From positions 160,944 to 224,943 of the forward strand of contig JACPRZ010000043.1 in NCBI GenBank assembly GCA_016193485.1: a stretch of 64,000 nucleotides of DNA, read 5' to 3'. The notes under the pieces are model-generated. The model saw nothing but the letters and a program-made list of their open reading frames with translations. It had not been told where the DNA came from and did not search any database. This DNA is from Bacteroidota bacterium. Its GTDB lineage: Bacteria; Bacteroidota; Bacteroidia; JACPRZ01. Position numbers and translations under genes: made by a program. This document shows, piece by piece, positions 59,978-64,000 of this stretch (positions within the stretch are counted from its first letter, which is position 1; each line of letters opens with the position of its first letter).

Positions 59978-60184
59978 GGTAATAATATTTCCCGCAAAGG
60001 TAAGATATTTAGCGAAGATTGTAACTGCTCAGATGGGTATCTGAAAATACAAAAATTCATGCCACCCCGATAGCAATCGGGGTCACAAAAGCACCAAAAA
60101 ACACAAAAATATTTACTAAAATTTTGTGTTTTCGTGTTTTTATGGCAGAAAATTATGGGGGTGCTGAGTAACTGAAGATTTTAC

Positions 60185-61171
60185 CTACTGCTTTTTCTCA
60201 AATTCTCCCTTGCCTTTGAAAATACGGCCGGTAAGATTACCGGGCTTTGCGTTGAAGTATACTTTCGGATTCTGGCTGGAGTTTATGATAAGTTCATCTT
60301 CTGTTTTTCCATTGAAGCACTGGACTACTATTGCCGTCATATTGTTTCCCTCAATGGTTAACTGCATCAGAGGTGAGCCGGATGGTTTGAAATCATCAAT
60401 AAAGTCGGTGCTTGTCTGCATTACAACCTGGCTGAGGTACTGATCGGTTTTCATGGAGTCGGCAGGTGAACCGTCAATTCTCCAGACGCTGTCGGGGTTG
60501 GAAAGAGTAAAGCTGCTGTCGGCAGGATACCGGAAGGCAAGTTTTGTCAGGGAATTTTTTGTGCACCGGATGATGTTTTTGTTGCGCCATGAATTGAATT
60601 CCTGGTTGAAGGTCATAGGAAGAAAACCATTAACGGCATACGCTTCATCTTCACTGTAATTGCGCACAAATGTCGTTCCGCTTACATTCCCCCCCCCTTT
60701 GTTAAAACCCTGGAACTGGTTACCCGGGAACTGATTCTTTTGCTGGAAACTTAATTTCCCTATCACGAGATCGCAGGTGACCTTATCTCCTTCTTCAACA
60801 ACCTTTATCCGTGTTCCAAGAGTATCATTCAACTGGTATTCCACCCATTTTTCCTTTGATTTGGATGCGAGCCGTTCCGGTTTGATGCGCGATAATTCCA
60901 TCAGCAGGTTGGCAACGGAATTTATATCCGCCTCGGTGGTAAAATTATCCTTCTGCACCGTCCAGCCGGTTCCGCTTTTGGTAAATTTTATCTCTTTCTG
61001 CTTTTCTGATCTCGGGTAAAGGAGTATTGATTTGACTTTTGAAGTATCAATTTCCACCAATTCGGTTTTGAATGTTTTTTCTGTTTTCTTAGACCTGTAG
61101 AGTTTGGCAAATAGCAGAATGCCAACAAGCACTGAGAGTACGATGATCAGTATTTTGAGATTAAACTTCAT
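60185..61171 (-). CDS. DUF4340-like protein
   Basis: TM anchor then beta-rich region; adjacent to gldG/gldF. Confidence 0.75.
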   Translation of the reverse strand: MKFNLKILIIVLSVLVGILLFAKLYRSKKTEKTFKTELVEIDTSKVKSILLYPRSEKQKEIKFTKSGTGWTVQKDNFTTEADINSVANLLMELSRIKPERLASKSKEKWVEYQLNDTLGTRIKVVEEGDKVTCDLVIGKLSFQQKNQFPGNQFQGFNKGGGNVSGTTFVRNYSEDEAYAVNGFLPMTFNQEFNSWRNKNIIRCTKNSLTKLAFRYPADSSFTLSNPDSVWRIDGSPADSMKTDQYLSQVVMQTSTDFIDDFKPSGSPLMQLTIEGNNMTAIVVQCFNGKTEDELIINSSQNPKVYFNAKPGNLTGRIFKGKGEFEKKQ

Positions 61172-61185
61172 AAATCTACGAAAAA

Positions 61186-61400
61186 CGATCCCGATAACTA
61201 TCGGGAGTACGAAAATACGAATTACGAATAATTTCCATCAATTTCAATCAATGCCTACCCATTCCATTTTGGAATTGGGCAATTTTAATTCGCAATTTTG
61301 ACAATCCAAAATCCGAAATTTATCATTTGCCTATCAATGCCGGTTATTTACCCACTACCCCCTGCTACTTCCACTGCCACTGCTACTGCTAGTGCCTCCT
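61186..61400 (-). repeat. composite intergenic repeat, copy 2
   Basis: minus strand: AGCAGTAGCAGTGGCAGTGG ... AAATAACCGGCATTGATAGGCA ... ATTCGTAATTCGTATTTTCGT ... CCCGATAGTTATCGGG (61190-61205). Confidence 0.7.
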
Positions 61401-62915
61401 CTAGTACTTCTCCTGCATTCTCCTTACCATCTGGTTTCGTTTTATTTGCATCCTGAAAATTCCGTAAACAATAATCAATATTATCGGTGAAAGGAAATTC
61501 GTATATTTCAGCAATGTTTTTGTTCCGTCTTCAATCTGTTCCAGCGGACGGGCGGAGATTCCTTTTGTGCGCAGGTCAATAAGACCGGTGTCATCCGACA
61601 GCCAGTCAATGCTGTTCACGAGCAAACTTACATTATCGGGTTGCAGGTTCTGGCCTTTGCCTTGTTCGCCATTTATTGCAAAATCACCGTCAGAGATCAC
61701 AATCAGCCGCGCCTGTTTATCGCCACCCATTCTGCCCTGAACAACTGCGGCAACAGGCAGGTTTTTTACCGGGAAATCGGTTTCAACCCACCTTTTCTGT
61801 ATTTCCATATAAAGAGGCGCTCTCTGCGATCCCGATTTATCTGAAGTGAAAGCAAGGGGCGAAAACTTCAATGAAGAGTCGCCTGAAAAGGCAAGAGGGC
61901 TCGCAAACTGCAATACCACCTGTTCCAGTCCTTTGGTCACCGGGTGATCGGCAAATTTCTGAATGACGGGCAGGAATGGGAAATTTACATTTGTTGCAAA
62001 CCTGAAAAAACCCTGCTGCTGCTGTACGGTCACCGCCCCGCAACGGGTGTCAATGATAAAACTTTCTTCTACCGTAATTCCTTTTCCCGGCAGCCATGAT
62101 TCCAGTCCGGTATTTACAGCGCTGCCGTAGAGGTTTTGAAAATCTGCAGTGACCCGGTTAATGGCTATGAGGAGATTCCCCCCCCTTGCGAGAAATTCAT
62201 CGAGTCGCTGCAGATGAGTGTAAGGGAAGGAATCTTTCGGTGCAATTATGGCGATTGTTTTATATTTTTCCGGGATCGGTACCGTATCGTTCAGTTGAAT
62301 TTCTTCTACTTCGTACAAAACCTCCAGGGCGGCATTTGCCTGGAAGAGCATTCCGGTTGACGGCTCGCCATGCCCCTGCAGAAATCCGATAGATGGTTTC
62401 TCGGAAACGGATATTTTCTTGATGCTTGTTGAAAGAGCGTATTCCACTGCGCCTCCCGGCTGGACAAAAGGTATGACTTCTTTTTTATCGCCTTTTTTTA
62501 TGACCGCACCGAGGTATGCTTTCTGCTGCTTCATCTCGTCTTTTTCGCGTACGCTGATCACAACCGGCTGAATTCCTTCCTGCATCGCTTCATTTTCTTT
62601 TGTCTCATCTTCATTCGGACTTATGAATTCGTACACCACATTTCCGCCTGAAAGGTTTGAATATTCCACTAACAGTTCTTTGAACTCCCGTCTTGCACGG
62701 GCTATATCGGGAGGAAGTTCTTCGGAAAAATAGGCCTTAACCGTAACCGGCTCTTCCAGGTTTTTCAGGATATCGTGAGTCGCTTTGCTGAGGGTATAGC
62801 GGTTATCTTCGGTGAGATCAAGGCGCACGAAAAATTCATCCGAAACAAAATTGAGCAACACAAGAATTCCGAGAACAAGAATAATTGCAGTAGTATAAGC
62901 GTTACGCGTTTTCAT
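61401..62915 (-). CDS. gldG: gliding motility-associated ABC transporter substrate-binding protein GldG
   Basis: 'FFVRLDLTEDNRYTLSKATHDILKNLEEPVTVKAYFSEELPPDI', 'GKAFL..HGEPS'-type region, C-terminal TM. Confidence 0.92.
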   Translation of the reverse strand: MKTRNAYTTAIILVLGILVLLNFVSDEFFVRLDLTEDNRYTLSKATHDILKNLEEPVTVKAYFSEELPPDIARARREFKELLVEYSNLSGGNVVYEFISPNEDETKENEAMQEGIQPVVISVREKDEMKQQKAYLGAVIKKGDKKEVIPFVQPGGAVEYALSTSIKKISVSEKPSIGFLQGHGEPSTGMLFQANAALEVLYEVEEIQLNDTVPIPEKYKTIAIIAPKDSFPYTHLQRLDEFLARGGNLLIAINRVTADFQNLYGSAVNTGLESWLPGKGITVEESFIIDTRCGAVTVQQQQGFFRFATNVNFPFLPVIQKFADHPVTKGLEQVVLQFASPLAFSGDSSLKFSPLAFTSDKSGSQRAPLYMEIQKRWVETDFPVKNLPVAAVVQGRMGGDKQARLIVISDGDFAINGEQGKGQNLQPDNVSLLVNSIDWLSDDTGLIDLRTKGISARPLEQIEDGTKTLLKYTNFLSPIILIIVYGIFRMQIKRNQMVRRMQEKY

Positions 62916-62918
62916 TAT

Positions 62919-63644
62919 TCAATTTTCAATATTGCGTTTTACCAGCGACATTTCGGCAAGATAAAGACCGCCAACGATAATGGATAAAAAGTAAATAATG
63001 TCTTTTGTATCTATTACTCCCCGTGATACCCCGTCAAAATGAACCGATAAACTCAGGAAATTGAGAATATCACCGATGACACCCGTAAAATTATTGGCGA
63101 GCACATCAAAGATGATATGGAAGAAGAGCCCGATAAAAAGGGCAAGAAGAAAGGCGACAATCTGGTTATTGGTAATGCTGCTGGCGAAAATACCTATTGC
63201 GGCATAGGCCCCGCTCATCAGGATAAGAGCAAGATATCCCCCCAAAACCCCCCCTTGATCAAGGTTTCCGAGTTTTGAAAGAGTGATGATATAGGGAAGG
63301 GTAAAGATCAGCGCAATAAAGATGAGGAGAACCGTTGCCAGAAATTTCCCGATAACGATTTGCCTGTCGGTAACCGGTTTGGTGAGCAGCCATTCGATGG
63401 TCCCGGTTTTCTTTTCTTCGGCAATGAGTTTCATTGTGATTGCAGGGATGAAAAAGAAAAGAGTCCAGTAAGCAATTCCGAAAAAGGACTGCAAACTTGC
63501 CTGTCCCACCAGGAATACATCAGCGCCATAAAGCCATGTGAAAAACCCGCTGAAGCCGAGAAATATGATCAACATTACGTATGCAATCAGCGAGTCAAAA
63601 AAGGATTGTAATTCCCGTTTGGTTATTATCCAAATTAGTTTCAT
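62919..63644 (-). CDS. gldF: gliding motility-associated ABC transporter permease GldF
   Basis: 'ITKRELQSFFDSLIAYVMLIIFLGFSGFFTWLYG', six hydrophobic segments, 'AEEKKTGTIEWLLTKPVTDRQIV'. Confidence 0.92.
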   Translation of the reverse strand: MKLIWIITKRELQSFFDSLIAYVMLIIFLGFSGFFTWLYGADVFLVGQASLQSFFGIAYWTLFFFIPAITMKLIAEEKKTGTIEWLLTKPVTDRQIVIGKFLATVLLIFIALIFTLPYIITLSKLGNLDQGGVLGGYLALILMSGAYAAIGIFASSITNNQIVAFLLALFIGLFFHIIFDVLANNFTGVIGDILNFLSLSVHFDGVSRGVIDTKDIIYFLSIIVGGLYLAEMSLVKRNIEN

Positions 63645-63690
63645 AATTCAGGTTTCGGGTTCTTATTATTTCATTTTGATATTAATTACT

Positions 63691-63736
63691 GGCATTCATA
63701 GGCATTTATAGGCATTCATGGGTATTAATAGGCATT
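63691..63736 (+). repeat. 10-bp tandem array GGCATTNATA
   Basis: ggcattcata ggcatttata ggcattcatg ggtattaata ggcatt. Confidence 0.85.
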
Positions 63737-63772
63737 ATTCGTAAATTCGTACTTATTCGTATTTCGCTGATT

Positions 63773-64000
63773 TTAATTCATAGTCAGGTTCCTGAACACA
63801 TCCTCTAACTTTGTCTCAAACGGTATCATCTCTGTAAGCGCCCATCCCTTATCCATGCACATTTTGAAAATATCGCGTTTTGCCGACATACCGGGCCGGG
63901 TTTGAATTTCAAAGCGGTTCAGTTGGCGATCGGTAAAATCAACCAGACCCACGCTCGGAAGGTTTTGCAGTGCAGTAAAAACCGCATTGGGTTCCCCGTC
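63773..64000 (-). CDS. gldA: gliding motility-associated ABC transporter ATP-binding protein GldA, C-terminal part (runs off window)
   Basis: minus-strand translation ends '..KGWALTEMIPFETKLEDVFRNLTMN*'; directly upstream of gldF. Confidence 0.75.
   Translation of the reverse strand, partial: DGEPNAVFTALQNLPSVGLVDFTDRQLNRFEIQTRPGMSAKRDIFKMCMDKGWALTEMIPFETKLEDVFRNLTMN

Overview
This 64 kb window looks like a chromosomal segment of a Bacteroidota bacterium with moderate GC content. Supporting signs are T9SS/gliding genes (gldB, gldG, gldF, 3' end of gldA), several giant SprB/PKD/beta-helix surface proteins with T9SS-type C-termini, and TAnnTTTG promoter-like boxes. Housekeeping genes recognised from the translations: dxs, nadE, rarA, holB, floA, glyA, fahA. 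Most notable observations: (1) a compact exosortase locus made of a tiny Pro/Cys-rich 'PID'-type substrate, an exosortase-family transpeptidase and a partner membrane protein; (2) a tight array of three divergent tRNA-like sequences, all class II (Leu-UAG, Ser-UGA, Ser-GCU), next to a tail-fibre-like gene; (3) two MITE-like elements with inverted termini and flanking direct repeats; (4) modular intergenic repeats that reach into gene 3' ends and supply stop codons (glyA, dxs, an SDR gene); (5) palindromic elements apparently inserted in frame inside several proteins; (6) a large multi-hairpin element with a second copy 22 kb away; (7) an E1 2-oxoacid dehydrogenase gene that appears broken by a short internal deletion; (8) an excess of G/C homopolymers of 8-9 nt inside genes. 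All calls come from reading the sequence and supplied ORFs. No database search or folding computation was run.
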